This document shows positions 1-9,155 of a stretch of 64,000 nucleotides of DNA, piece by piece; position 1 is the stretch's first letter; the number at the start of each line of letters is the position of its first letter. The notes below the pieces were generated by a model. It saw only the letters and a list, made by a program, of their open reading frames with translations. It was not told the origin of the DNA and searched no databases. A program made the translations under genes and the position numbers. This DNA comes from Erwinia billingiae Eb661 (GTDB taxonomy: Bacteria > Pseudomonadota > Gammaproteobacteria > Enterobacterales > Enterobacteriaceae). The stretch lies in contig NC_014306.1 in NCBI RefSeq assembly GCF_000196615.1, positions 3,534,001 through 3,598,000 on the forward strand, written 5' to 3'.

Positions 1-46
1 GATCCGCGTTTCAACGTAGTCCTGCGCCGGTGATGGAAATCCCATG

Positions 47-289
47 TCAGCGGCCCCCGTTGTTATGATTGAACAGGTGAAACATCCGCCGCTCACCCTC
101 TTCAGTCGAGATGTCGCGGAAGCTGCCCTGATAGTGTTCAATCCACCGGTTGGCCTCAGCCAGGGTAAAATCGTGGTTTACCTTCATCAGATGCTCCACG
201 AAGTCGACCGTAGTCACCGTGCGCTTGCCGTTCGGCGCTATTTTGATGCTTGCTCTGAATGCTGTCGCTATGTCGTCTCTGCGTGCCAT
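47..289 (-). CDS. SOS-controlled small phage protein
   Basis: An 80-residue soluble protein that I do not recognise. I chose the ATG at 289 (MARRDDIATA) because a GGGG ribosome site lies six bases upstream. A TTG further out at 301 has no better signal. A near-perfect LexA box lies at 307-326, directly upstream, so the gene should be induced by DNA damage. It sits at the tail-fibre end of the prophage, a usual place for accessory genes. It contains no cysteines or membrane segment. It is not a DinI sequence as I know it. The role is unknown. Confidence 0.7.
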   Translation of the reverse strand: MARRDDIATAFRASIKIAPNGKRTVTTVDFVEHLMKVNHDFTLAEANRWIEHYQGSFRDISTEEGERRMFHLFNHNNGGR

Positions 290-306
290 GATGGCCCCCA
301 ATCAAA

Positions 307-326
307 TACTGTATGCATATACAGTG
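307..326. promoter_or_regulatory. LexA (SOS) box
   Basis: The sequence reads CTG, ten AT-rich bases (TATGCATATA), CAG, which is the LexA operator pattern with the usual TACTGT and ACAGT flanks. It lies about 20 bases upstream of the start at 289 and should overlap that gene's promoter. No other gene is close enough on the plus strand to be an obvious alternative target. Confidence 0.85.
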
Positions 327-453
327 ATATTGATCGGTGCAGGCTATCAAGGGGATTTTAGGTGGGCGTGTTAGTGGGTTGATGGTAAAGAGGATTTAGT
401 TTTGCCCGGAAGATTCCGGGCTTATGTCAATATCAAACTGTTGATTTATAGCT

Positions 454-1485
454 CTAAGAATTGCTGATTTTACTGCGGTACTTATCAACATTCTTATCAA
501 TTAATCCATACAATATCAAAGAGAACAATATTGAAATGCATATCATAATTAATGACCACATCCAACTTCCGCGATGATTTGTAATCACGTAAGCTACAAT
601 CGGCCAGTGAATTAAATAAATAGGGTAGCTGAGTTCACCTATGAATCTATCAAGCTTACTGTTTTTAGTGAAGTGAAAAATAAATGCGACGGAAGCGGCA
701 AACATTGAGAAGCAGATTATGTTAATATATGGATTATTGAAGTCATGTTGAATAATCGATATTAAAACGAATATCAACACACACCCCGACAATGACGCAG
801 CCCACCACCTTATATTGACATCAATTAATTTCATTCTCAATAAACACCACAACCAATAAGAAATCATACCCAGAAGAAATAACCAGAATGAATTTAAGGC
901 ACTTCGGTGATCTAATGGATGATGAAAGAACAGCGTACTTTTAATGGTGACGTATACTATCGTGAAAATCACAAGCAATGATGCGGTGATCCTCCAACTC
1001 CTTGCAAACAAAGGGGCAGCTAAATAAAAGCAGATTTCAACGCCCACAGACCACATATGCTGCATATGCGCTGCATTTGTAAGTGGTTCAATATTTAGTG
1101 ATTGCGCATGCTGGTTCAAAAAAACAAGGTGCCCAGAACCATCAATACCAAACCACCACAATATCTGCGAAAAAAGCATTGTTATTGATAAGAAGTAGAC
1201 TAATGCTGATGCCAAGATATTTCTATAAACACCAGAATCTATAGGCGTTATGAAAACTACAACTAAAATGAATACAGATATGTAGCTCGGCCATAACCGG
1301 AGGATTCTCGCAAGATAGAATCCAGATGTATTGCCAACATACTTTTCATTTAGCACAAGTGCCATGTAGAATCCAGATATTATAAAAAAGGCCATTACTG
1401 CAAGATGGCCTTCAATACCAGGCACTCTAATTCCATTGTGAGAAAAAACAACTGATATTGCAAGTAAGAAACGAATTAATCCCAT
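454..1485 (-). CDS. Membrane acyltransferase (acyltransferase-3/OafA type)
   Basis: About 343 residues with roughly ten hydrophobic membrane segments and the acyltransferase-3 signature near the N-terminus: an arginine, then a histidine about ten residues later (RFLLAISVVFSHNG). Members usually O-acetylate lipopolysaccharide or other surface sugars in the inner membrane. I chose ATG 1485 over a TTG at 1503; both have weak ribosome sites. The gene is much more AT-rich than the tail genes next to it and is the last gene of the late strand. A serotype-converting moron picked up by the phage is a natural reading. The substrate cannot be told from sequence. Confidence 0.85.
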   Translation of the reverse strand: MGLIRFLLAISVVFSHNGIRVPGIEGHLAVMAFFIISGFYMALVLNEKYVGNTSGFYLARILRLWPSYISVFILVVVFITPIDSGVYRNILASALVYFLSITMLFSQILWWFGIDGSGHLVFLNQHAQSLNIEPLTNAAHMQHMWSVGVEICFYLAAPLFARSWRITASLLVIFTIVYVTIKSTLFFHHPLDHRSALNSFWLFLLGMISYWLWCLLRMKLIDVNIRWWAASLSGCVLIFVLISIIQHDFNNPYINIICFSMFAASVAFIFHFTKNSKLDRFIGELSYPIYLIHWPIVAYVITNHRGSWMWSLIMICISILFSLILYGLIDKNVDKYRSKISNS

Positions 1486-1609
1486 GATATCGCTCTTTGC
1501 CAAAATTTATCTTAATTCTATAATCATAGAAAACTAAGCAGACCATTAAAAAACAGCCTTAAAATCTTGCATAACAATATCACAGATTCTTTAGCAACTC
1601 ATCATGAAA

Positions 1610-1756
1610 TCATTCAATTTTTTTCATGAAATCAATCAACCTGTCGTCATCATCCTCAATAACGCCGAGGTTTGGGTAGTCCTCATCTGATTGCTCAGAT
1701 GAAAATACAGATATCAATTCTTTTTCAGTTGAGTCTTTAAATTGAACAAATTTCAT
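1610..1756 (-). CDS. Small acidic protein after the tail fibre
   Basis: A 48-residue ORF beginning MKFVQFKDSTEKE, with AGGATGACGAT before its ATG and its stop at 1610. It is rich in Asp and Glu. It lies 14 bases after the tail-fibre gene on the same strand, where fibre-associated or fibre-assembly proteins are usual. I recall similar short proteins beside tail fibres of enterobacterial phages but cannot name a family. Linkage to the fibre is inference. Confidence 0.6.
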   Translation of the reverse strand: MKFVQFKDSTEKELISVFSSEQSDEDYPNLGVIEDDDDRLIDFMKKIE

Positions 1757-1770
1757 ATCGTCATCCTATT

Positions 1771-3537
1771 TTAGAATTCGTATCCTGAACAGTAAATTGT
1801 GAACTGATATGCTGTAGGGCCATTTATCGTAGTATAGTAATAAATAGTTTGAGGCGTGATCATCTGGATAGGTATAGCCGCAGAGTCATAAGACACAGAG
1901 GCCTGCCCTGTCCCAATATAAATCCCTCCAGCAGTCCTTCCAATTCCGCTTGAATCGGCTGACAAAGCAAAACCAATTGATCCTGTGCCTGCTGATGCCC
2001 TTGACCTTGCATAAATGAAACAACTGCTGGCATTTTTAGGTACTGCTGATGAGATATTCAAGGCAGTAGCGGAGGTCGGTGTTGATGTTGAGTCAAGAGC
2101 AGTTATCTGCGTCGTCCTTACCGCTCTTTGGAACTGATATCCGGGAATAAGCTTGGAGCTTGAGTCAGTAGCCCATACTGAAACAAGGGCTGATGCGGTA
2201 AAGCCAGTTGGCATGTTACTCCCGCCATAAACTTCTGGCGCAACGGAAGCTGTTGCATTGACTGCAAGAAGTGATGAAGCTCCACTTGTAGGATTGTAAA
2301 TGGCATACAAAGCGACAAAGCCGTTTACAGGCGCTGCGCCTGTGTCCATTCCCCCGGCGCCTAATGTTGTCAGGTTAACAGTTTTATTAAAGTTGCCTAT
2401 ACGGTATTGGCTTCCTCCCACTGCTACCCCAACAATTATTTCGTCAGAGGTGAATGTTGCCGAGGCAGATGCGGTTGAAAGTGACATTTTACTATTGCGA
2501 GAGCTACCAATTACCCCGGCAGCTAATGAAGATACTTGTGCCATGTTAACAGCATGATTGGTTTGAGTTGCCCCAGCCACAGGTAATGCACCGCCTGAGT
2601 TTCCGCACAAAACCCACGCCGTTAATGTGCTGTTCCACTCTACTTCAACCAAGCCATTTGCAATAATCTCGCCACCCTGCAATGCCTGATTTGCGTGTGA
2701 GTAAAGCGGGTATGCTGACCCACCGTTTGCTGAGAAAGTTGAGGATCCGGTATTGGCTGTTTTCGCCTTAAAAGTCAGGCGCGTTCCATCAATGAGCGTT
2801 GGCAGCGCCGGCACGAACTGGGCGACATAAGCATTGGCCGCTCCAGTATCAGCTGCATATGTCATAGAGCTTTGTTGAATGGCTGAAATCAATCCCGCTG
2901 CAGGCAGGAATGGAGCGTTTTGAGCTAAAGAGATATTCGCTGCCGATATCGCTGTGGTTCCCTGAGCAACAGTGATCACCCAGGCTGCAGTGTAACCAGT
3001 ATCAACGGCGGGAGTTGTCTGAGTTCCGGTCGTGGCTGCAACTCCAGCCTTCAACGATAAGGTGCATACTCCAGAACGGACCGTATTCTGAGCGGCGCCT
3101 GAATTATTAGGACCACTATAGGCGACTGAGGGGTTTGCTGCGTTGTAATAAGGCAGAGTTACCGCGCCTGAATCAGTATCGTTATAGGTGGCCTGGATAA
3201 GGTAATTTATGCTCTGACCAGCGGTTACCGGTGCTGTCAGTGTAAATGCAGTTGAGCTGAGAATTACACCCTGCTTTAAAATAGTGTTCGCAGTATCTGC
3301 GGCGAGTGATGAATATGCAGAATTATCCACGTTCTGAAGACTATAAATTTGTCCTTTCGCTACGTTAACAACCATTGATGCGGGGCTGGATGGCGTGCAG
3401 GAAAGGCCATGAAGATAAGTGCTTGAGCCCATTATTGCAGCTGATAATTTAGCAAGACCCATCATGGCGTATTTGTTAGTGTTCAGTAAATCGGTCTCTA
3501 ATGGGATTGCTCCCGGGTAGATGATCTGACGATCCAT
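1771..3537 (-). CDS. Tail fibre protein
   Basis: 588 residues with an N-terminal MDRQIIYPGAIPLETDLL segment of the kind that attaches phage fibres to the baseplate. The rest is rich in Ser, Thr, Ala and Gly, typical of beta-structured fibre shafts and tips. The gene is last in the baseplate cluster, right after the gp48-like protein, which is the normal position for the receptor-binding fibre. The start has a GGAGAAAGCA ribosome site. The C-terminal third probably holds the host-recognition domain. I see no intramolecular chaperone motif. Confidence 0.8.
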   Translation of the reverse strand: MDRQIIYPGAIPLETDLLNTNKYAMMGLAKLSAAIMGSSTYLHGLSCTPSSPASMVVNVAKGQIYSLQNVDNSAYSSLAADTANTILKQGVILSSTAFTLTAPVTAGQSINYLIQATYNDTDSGAVTLPYYNAANPSVAYSGPNNSGAAQNTVRSGVCTLSLKAGVAATTGTQTTPAVDTGYTAAWVITVAQGTTAISAANISLAQNAPFLPAAGLISAIQQSSMTYAADTGAANAYVAQFVPALPTLIDGTRLTFKAKTANTGSSTFSANGGSAYPLYSHANQALQGGEIIANGLVEVEWNSTLTAWVLCGNSGGALPVAGATQTNHAVNMAQVSSLAAGVIGSSRNSKMSLSTASASATFTSDEIIVGVAVGGSQYRIGNFNKTVNLTTLGAGGMDTGAAPVNGFVALYAIYNPTSGASSLLAVNATASVAPEVYGGSNMPTGFTASALVSVWATDSSSKLIPGYQFQRAVRTTQITALDSTSTPTSATALNISSAVPKNASSCFIYARSRASAGTGSIGFALSADSSGIGRTAGGIYIGTGQASVSYDSAAIPIQMITPQTIYYYTTINGPTAYQFTIYCSGYEF

Positions 3538-3608
3538 TGCTTTCTCCAGACGTGATTAGACGGCCGGGATTTATTCATCCAGGCTGGTTGTGTTCATTTT
3601 TTAATTAG

Positions 3609-4271
3609 TTACTGCAGGCGCACCCAAACAATGGTTCCTTCCATTTTCACCGAGGCTACGGCTTCGTAGACCTGTGCATCCGTGACAGTGCCGGTGACCA
3701 TTTTTTGAGATGAATATTGTCCGCGTGAGGGAATGCTGAAACCGGAAGGAGTGGATGCGTAACCTGCGATGTATGGAACGCCACTCCCCTTTGGCCTTTG
3801 TGCCGTGACGAATGCCTGATATGGCAGAGACAGGGAGCCATACCCACCCGCCTGGCCATAACCAATAGTTGGACCACCATAAGCACCGGTATCCTGCGGC
3901 CGCTGAGGCTCGAAAATAATCGGTGCCTGACCGGTTAAATCCTCCAGAATATCGATAATCGCCTGGCGGGTTCCTCGCTCACGGAACAGGTTTATTTTTA
4001 TCTGGTTCCTGAATAAATCATCTGCCTGCCCGCCGCTTCGCTTTAAATTATTCCCAAAGAAGTCATGCGCGGTGAGGTCAAGCCATCCATCGGTTGCAGT
4101 GCTCATTCGCGTCTGGAGCTTCGCGTAAACATATAGCGAATAACACCACGCAAGAGCACTTGAACAGGCGGTAAGCACGCCATTTAAAAATGGATTTAGC
4201 TCACCAAACCATGTTGGCGGAAGCAGCCCTTTCAGGCGGGTAAAGATGTCGTCCTGATCGCCTGTAGCCAT
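3609..4271 (-). CDS. Baseplate protein, gp48/tail protein I-like
   Basis: 220 residues; begins directly after the stop of the baseplate J gene, so the two are translationally coupled. An N-terminal helical region includes LPPTWFGELNPFLNGV. A short motif GTRQAIIDILEDLTG follows, and then a Gly- and Tyr-rich C-terminal half. Position between J and the fibre matches Mu gp48 or P2 gpI, which close the baseplate wedge and anchor fibres. Identity rests mainly on order and length, since sequence likeness to Mu or P2 is weak by eye. Confidence 0.7.
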   Translation of the reverse strand: MATGDQDDIFTRLKGLLPPTWFGELNPFLNGVLTACSSALAWCYSLYVYAKLQTRMSTATDGWLDLTAHDFFGNNLKRSGGQADDLFRNQIKINLFRERGTRQAIIDILEDLTGQAPIIFEPQRPQDTGAYGGPTIGYGQAGGYGSLSLPYQAFVTAQRPKGSGVPYIAGYASTPSGFSIPSRGQYSSQKMVTGTVTDAQVYEAVASVKMEGTIVWVRLQ

Positions 4272-5399
4272 TTAGCTCACCGCAATTGTTCCGGCGCGGA
4301 TGACCTGCTTGCCTGAAGCTGCTAGGTCTGCCGTTCCTGAGTTTAGAGTTACAGAAGATACGTTTGTGACGAGAGGGCTGGCGCCGTATGCCACTGTGGC
4401 CAGCTGCGTGTAAGTTAGTAATTGGCCCAGCGACAAACTGGCGATGTACTCCTGTATAGCGGCCTGCGCCAGTGACACAATTGCAGAATGACTGCCAGAC
4501 GGGTCAGAAGTAATCGTCATTGAGACGTTTGCGGTTAACACTGATGGCGGAAACACGCCGAACGTCGTGGTGAAGCCTCTCACAGCATCAATTGCTGAAT
4601 ATACCTGATCCAAAAACGTGCTCGTGGGGGTTCCGCTTCCATCATCAACTACTGCATAAAAGTATCCGGGCTGAGCAGTGCCGTTGTAGGCGATGTTTTC
4701 AGTCAGCGTATACGTCACGCCGCTCTGCATGCTGGAGATTGCATAGCCAATTGCCGCCTTGGTTGCTTTTGACAAAGAGGCAATCCAGAGGACAAATCGC
4801 GCCCTGAAATCAGTATCACTTTCAGCATCTTTGCCATTAGTGAATGTTGTACTGTTAGTCACCGTGTCCACATACTGGATTGAGCCTGAAATCACGGTGA
4901 TGGTTCCAGCCTGAGCGTTGCCCGCGGCCCCGGCGGTATTGGCCTGCACAGGCACAGACAGGGAACTAACGCCGGCCGCAATGATGTATCCCACCTGTAC
5001 TGAGTCGTAAGCGGCATTGGTGGTATCTGTTGTAACGGTAAATGCCTGGGTACCATCAGTGGTTGTTACCGAGGAACCCACAGCGATCAGAGCCTGATTT
5101 GTTGCAGTAAATCGGCTGAAGGTTACGGGACCGGTTGACTGTACCGCTGATAGCCTAGAAAAGCTGAAATCTGCCATCCACGTATCAAGGTCTTCACCGG
5201 AACACGTTGCTGCCCGGGTAGTAACCAGAAGATTGACGATCAGCTGCTGAATCCACATCGCCACGCCAGCATTTGATTCAGTAATTGAGCGAAGGATGCT
5301 GCCAATTACCAGGTCAACAAGCCCCGCCGCGCTGGCCTGCATAGCAGTTACCTGATCGCTAACCAGCGTTGCGAATGATTTAATATTGAGTGATGCCAC
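4272..5399 (-). CDS. Baseplate J-like wedge protein
   Basis: 375 residues, starting at a GTG with GAGGTAATCGC upstream. It has the baseplate J/gp47 pattern: an N-terminal helix, LVDLVIGSILRSITESNAGV, a repetitive Thr/Ser/Ala beta region, then KDAESDTDFRARFVLWI, the common J motif in the middle. It builds the wedge of contractile baseplates. Neighbours W (upstream) and gp48-like (downstream) are in the standard P2/Mu order. Confidence 0.9.
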   Translation of the reverse strand: MASLNIKSFATLVSDQVTAMQASAAGLVDLVIGSILRSITESNAGVAMWIQQLIVNLLVTTRAATCSGEDLDTWMADFSFSRLSAVQSTGPVTFSRFTATNQALIAVGSSVTTTDGTQAFTVTTDTTNAAYDSVQVGYIIAAGVSSLSVPVQANTAGAAGNAQAGTITVISGSIQYVDTVTNSTTFTNGKDAESDTDFRARFVLWIASLSKATKAAIGYAISSMQSGVTYTLTENIAYNGTAQPGYFYAVVDDGSGTPTSTFLDQVYSAIDAVRGFTTTFGVFPPSVLTANVSMTITSDPSGSHSAIVSLAQAAIQEYIASLSLGQLLTYTQLATVAYGASPLVTNVSSVTLNSGTADLAASGKQVIRAGTIAVS

Positions 5400-5403
5400 G
5401 CGA

Positions 5404-5769
5404 TTACCTCGTTACGTCAAAGCTTAATGTTGCAGGAGTGCCAGTGGTGGCGTCGGTGTACTTGATGTCTACAGTGACACCCATATCGATGATGGTCAGG
5501 TTCACAGCCGGTGCCGGGGTAGTGGCGACAACATCCTCAAGCAGCATTTGCCCAAGGATTAACGCTTTCCACTCATTAGGCCTAACGCTTTGCCCTACCT
5601 TCCGGCCCAGTCCGGCGCCATATTGAGGATGAAAGACGTAATCGCCTGGGTTGGTCATTAGTCTCCGAAGAATGCGCTGCTTTCCGCGTTCGGTGTCAGA
5701 TGCAGGGCGCAGGTCTCCCGTCGGTGAGGTTGAAATATCCCCACCTATGTAGTGCCAGATGTCGTACAT
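5404..5769 (-). CDS. Baseplate W protein (GPW/gp25 family)
   Basis: 121 residues. The central motif RGKQRILRRLMTNPGDYVFH followed by PQYGAGLG is the recognisable core of the GPW/gp25 lysozyme-like fold used by contractile tails and by T6SS TssE. It joins the baseplate to the sheath. AGGGTGAATC precedes the start. It lies four bases from J and nine from V, in one operon. Confidence 0.9.
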   Translation of the reverse strand: MYDIWHYIGGDISTSPTGDLRPASDTERGKQRILRRLMTNPGDYVFHPQYGAGLGRKVGQSVRPNEWKALILGQMLLEDVVATTPAPAVNLTIIDMGVTVDIKYTDATTGTPATLSFDVTR

Positions 5770-5778
5770 GATTCACCC

Positions 5779-6378
5779 TTAGGTTAGTTGCTGGTTCGGC
5801 TTGCTGGTTATGCCGCCGCCGTCACCGTTTTCTGGGTGCGTGTGTCCGTTATAGGTCAGGCGAATTTTCTGAACCGTGCCGTATAAACCATTGCTGTCGG
5901 TGATGTCCTTCACCACTTTCAGGTTTTCATCTATCAGAACGTCTCCGCCGGTAAAGTGATGAGCAGGGGCATCATAAGTTATCTTCACCGCCGAGCCGAC
6001 CTGCACCTCTCCGGTGTTGAGAAACTTCAACATTGAGCCTGATTTGTGAATCAGCCAGAACTCCCCCGATGGCGGCCCCGGGCAGCGGTCCTCATCGTTA
6101 TAGAACTGTCCCGCTGCCATGCCGGCGCCCATCAAGCCAGAATCAAACTCAACCTCAACTGCAGCGCCAATCATTGGCCCCGCTGCCAGCCCCCACCCAT
6201 CACCAACCCATGGCGAACTTAGCTGTATCCAGCCCGTTTCCTCACCTGTTGGTTGAAGCTGAACCTTCACCGCATAATTAACCGGATCGTAAGCAGTAAT
6301 AACGCCCTGCCGCGTGCTGCTTTGCCCTGCCCCGGATTGCTGCGCCTGCGCGGCCATTGCATTCAGTAATGCTCTCAC
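5779..6378 (-). CDS. Baseplate spike protein V
   Basis: 199 residues. The N-terminal half resembles the OB-fold of gpV (ITAYDPVNYAVKVQLQPTGE, then WIQLSSPWVGDGWG). The C-terminal part is a narrow beta-helix spike ending in YNGHTHPENGDGGG, the His-rich tip that binds a metal in P2-type spikes. The start is a GTG that overlaps the stop of the hub gene (GTGA) and has GGAGG upstream. The protein pierces the outer membrane. Confidence 0.88.
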   Translation of the reverse strand: MRALLNAMAAQAQQSGAGQSSTRQGVITAYDPVNYAVKVQLQPTGEETGWIQLSSPWVGDGWGLAAGPMIGAAVEVEFDSGLMGAGMAAGQFYNDEDRCPGPPSGEFWLIHKSGSMLKFLNTGEVQVGSAVKITYDAPAHHFTGGDVLIDENLKVVKDITDSNGLYGTVQKIRLTYNGHTHPENGDGGGITSKPNQQLT

Positions 6379-7490
6379 TCTGATACCTCCAGTGCTGGGC
6401 TGTGATTCTTGCCTGATATGCTCATCGCATAACCGGACTCCCAGCTCAGAGTGCGTCGAACACTATCGCAGTAATAAAGCTGATCAAACGGACTCGCTGT
6501 GCCTTCGATACGCACCATAGTTTGTGGCATAAGAAAGTTATCGCCGGCGGTCGAGCCGCTGAATTTCATCTCATGCTGAATGACCTGCTGATATATGGTC
6601 TGCGCCAGTGCAGCAGCTGACTCCGGAGAGAGCCCATTGCGGATAACCCGGTAAATCTGAGTTTTGGCAGTTGCATTACCCGGTGTGGTTCCTTTGGCAT
6701 TCTTAGGGTAGGAAGCAACGAATTGCTTATTCTTTCTCTTGGCGTTCCAGCTCAACACCTCAACAGTGACACCCTTTGATATCGTCAAGGCACGCGAGAA
6801 AGACAAGTCATCAGACATATTGCACTGCGGGTAAGCTAATGCCCCCGGCGGCTGCCAGCGAATTACGTAGTTATCGGCTTTTGCAGGGTCTTTCGTTGGC
6901 TGGAAATAGAGGGTTTCACCTTCCACCCAGACTGAGAAGTTTTCAATAGCAGCCAGCGTTGTCAGCAAGTCCCATTCGGTTTGTTCGCCGGTGAGGTGGG
7001 CTGAATCAATCTGGTAAAATTCACCGAAGCGCTGCGTTGTTGGGGTAACCGCCGCTTTCAGGCCGTGGCGCTCAGCCAGCATCGTTGCGATTTGCGAACT
7101 GGTGTAGTTTTTGAAGCTTTCACCGGCTGACTTGGCATCGATGAAGAGAGCAATGAAATCGCGGCCATCTGCAGTGATTTCGAAGCGCGCCGGGTCGTAA
7201 TGCCAGTTATCGATATTCCCGATAATCAGCTTCTTTTCGTTCGTTCCTGATTTAGTAATTATTGAGGCAGACAACTCGACCTTAATCGTGGTTTGCACAG
7301 CCCAGTAATTCAGTAATCCCATAGTGGCAGGGAGCGCTGATATCGCCAGTACAAGATCAAAGGTAGAAGCCCCTCGAAAGCCATTACTCTCGACACTGAA
7401 GGATACAAACGGCACTTCAACCCCATTCAAAAGACAACGCCCGCTGATATGGCGGGCGCTGGATTCAGTTATTGCGTTGTTAACATCCAT
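6375..7490 (-). CDS. Baseplate hub protein D (late control D/gp44-like)
   Basis: 371 residues. Features of the hub family include the early GRCLLNGVEVPFVSFSVES region, the SSQIATMLAERHGL segment and the internal LTGEQTEWDLLTTLAAIENF motif shared with P2 gpD and Mu gp44. It forms the trimeric hub that carries the spike V, whose gene overlaps its end by four bases. It follows the LysM protein by two bases. Confidence 0.85.
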   Translation of the reverse strand: MDVNNAITESSARHISGRCLLNGVEVPFVSFSVESNGFRGASTFDLVLAISALPATMGLLNYWAVQTTIKVELSASIITKSGTNEKKLIIGNIDNWHYDPARFEITADGRDFIALFIDAKSAGESFKNYTSSQIATMLAERHGLKAAVTPTTQRFGEFYQIDSAHLTGEQTEWDLLTTLAAIENFSVWVEGETLYFQPTKDPAKADNYVIRWQPPGALAYPQCNMSDDLSFSRALTISKGVTVEVLSWNAKRKNKQFVASYPKNAKGTTPGNATAKTQIYRVIRNGLSPESAAALAQTIYQQVIQHEMKFSGSTAGDNFLMPQTMVRIEGTASPFDQLYYCDSVRRTLSWESGYAMSISGKNHSPALEVSE

Positions 7491-7492
7491 GG

Positions 7493-8482
7493 CTAACTCG
7501 TCGGATTAGAGGGTATGGTGAGCGTGTTGATGCCAGTTAGTTGCGGGTCAGTAAGGTTGTTGGCCGAAGCAATGCTGCTCCAGAGAGAGGCATCTCCGTA
7601 CTGGTCAGAAGCAACCTGGTAAAGATTGCCGCCAGACAACGTTACCGATCGGACGCCATCAGCAGTCTGCCCTGAATCTACGTTTTTATTTAGCCGGCCA
7701 AGCACGCTTTGAAGATTGTAGAGCGCCGGTATTTTCATTGACTGATCAGCCTGCGATAACAGGTTGCTGATGGTCTTCGAAATCGGATTGCCCGGAACAA
7801 GCCCGCCCAGGGTCGTGATGTCATTAGCAGCGGATTCAAGTTGCCCGATTTGCTGCTGAATAATCACCTGCGCGGCTACGATCGGCCTGACAACAGATTG
7901 AACTTGCTCAACCGTGGCATGAGCGAAGTCAGTCACCTCTTTAACAGCGCTTTGTACGGTCGTGACAGCGCTTGTAACGCTATCAACGTCTATGATTTCA
8001 GCGAGGCCAAGGGATTTCCCTATATCGCTATCAATTAGTCCCTCAAGCGCCCCGGTTAATGCATCCACCTTCAGTGGCGAAGCATTGTTGCTAACGATCG
8101 CCACCTCAATCGTGAATGGTCGCCGGTAGATGAACTCATATACCGGAGTGAACGAGGTTATAACCACCGTGAAGCTGTAATTATCCAGCGTCAGGGTTAA
8201 CTGCTCCCCGGCGTCACGCATCCGCTCGAGCGCGCTGACACGATCGCCGGACTGAGAACCGGTGATGATGCCAGACCATGATAGCGGGTCATATTCGATG
8301 CCGAGAACGTCAATAGTTCGCTTACCACCAATCATCTGGTGAAGAACGGTCTTCTGCCTGCCGGGTATGGCGATGCGCTCAGGGACTTCGAAATCCAGAA
8401 ACTCGAAATCCCCAAGTACTACACGGGTCACAGAGGGGTCATAGCCCTGCGAGAAATTGTTCAGTGCGCTGATAAAAGACAT
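7493..8482 (-). CDS. LysM-containing tail protein (Mu gpN-like)
   Basis: 329 residues from the ATG at 8482, chosen because AAGGA lies nine bases upstream; a longer reading from 8512 lacks one. The N-terminal half (EVPERIAIPGRQKTVLHQMIGGKRTIDVLG) resembles the gpN/DNA-circularisation family of contractile tails. The C-terminus is a LysM-like module (GGNLYQVASDQYGDASLWSS and NTLTIPSN) that may bind peptidoglycan or join hub parts. It lies between the tape measure and hub genes, as in Mu-like tails. Confidence 0.8.
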   Translation of the reverse strand: MSFISALNNFSQGYDPSVTRVVLGDFEFLDFEVPERIAIPGRQKTVLHQMIGGKRTIDVLGIEYDPLSWSGIITGSQSGDRVSALERMRDAGEQLTLTLDNYSFTVVITSFTPVYEFIYRRPFTIEVAIVSNNASPLKVDALTGALEGLIDSDIGKSLGLAEIIDVDSVTSAVTTVQSAVKEVTDFAHATVEQVQSVVRPIVAAQVIIQQQIGQLESAANDITTLGGLVPGNPISKTISNLLSQADQSMKIPALYNLQSVLGRLNKNVDSGQTADGVRSVTLSGGNLYQVASDQYGDASLWSSIASANNLTDPQLTGINTLTIPSNPTS

Positions 8483-8552
8483 ATTTGCTTCCTTAAGAGG
8501 AATTTTAAGCACGCATTAACTGATCAAATGTCAGGATTACTTTCAACATCAG

Positions 8553-8586
8553 TTAAGAATATCTTTATTGTTCGGATAATTCTTAA
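8553..8586. repeat. Inverted repeat before the ClpP-like gene
   Basis: Perfect 8-base arms TTAAGAAT (8553-8560) and ATTCTTAA (8579-8586) around an 18-base AT-rich centre. They end at the ribosome site of the protease gene. The pair could be an operator or an RNA hairpin over the start. Nothing in the sequence decides which. Confidence 0.55.
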
Positions 8587-8595
8587 GGATAAAAA

Positions 8596-9138
8596 ATGTT
8601 ACACACAGCTCACTTTTTATGCCCAGTAACAGCTCAAACTGTTTCCTTATTTCAGCAATGTTGCTTGCAGGCAATTGGCAATGGCGCCACCTCATTAAAT
8701 GTGCATATTTCAAGCGGTGGAGGAGACCTCATTTCAGGTTTTACCGCCTATCATTTTTTGAAATCTCTAAGCATTCCGGTGATCACACATAACATCAGTA
8801 ACGTCGAGTCAGTAGCAAACATCATTTTCATGGCTGGCTCAGAAAGACGTACAAACCCCGGTTCAAGGTTCCTGCTCCACCCCCTACATTGGGGATTCTC
8901 TACTCCCGCCGCCGATCATGCCAGAATCGCTGAATGGTCTAAGTGTCTTGATAACGATTTCGAGCGTTTTGTTGAGATTCTCAACAGCGAAACGCAAAGA
9001 AGCGATATCAATTGGGGCGACATGATCAACGCTGCCACTATATTGGACGCCGATGCAGCCACCTCTAGCGGTATGGCCACATCTGTGGCAAGAGCAACAT
9101 TGAGAAATTCCGCTGCTAACTGGTCCGTTACCTGCTGA
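8596..9138 (+). CDS. ClpP-like serine protease moron
   Basis: 180 residues with the ClpP fold signature: ISSGGGDLISG (oxyanion Gly loop), a serine in NVESVANIIFMAG at the place of the ClpP nucleophile, a histidine in GSRFLLHPL, and an aspartate in ILDADAATSSGMA. All three catalytic residues are therefore present. AAGGATAAAAA precedes the ATG. The gene is on the plus strand, inside an otherwise minus-strand tail operon, between the LysM and tape-measure genes. It is therefore likely an independently expressed insert. No Clp ATPase partner or head-maturation context is nearby, so its target is unknown. Confidence 0.85.
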   Translation: MLHTAHFLCPVTAQTVSLFQQCCLQAIGNGATSLNVHISSGGGDLISGFTAYHFLKSLSIPVITHNISNVESVANIIFMAGSERRTNPGSRFLLHPLHWGFSTPAADHARIAEWSKCLDNDFERFVEILNSETQRSDINWGDMINAATILDADAATSSGMATSVARATLRNSAANWSVTC

Positions 9139-9155
9139 TATAGATGTTCTTCATT

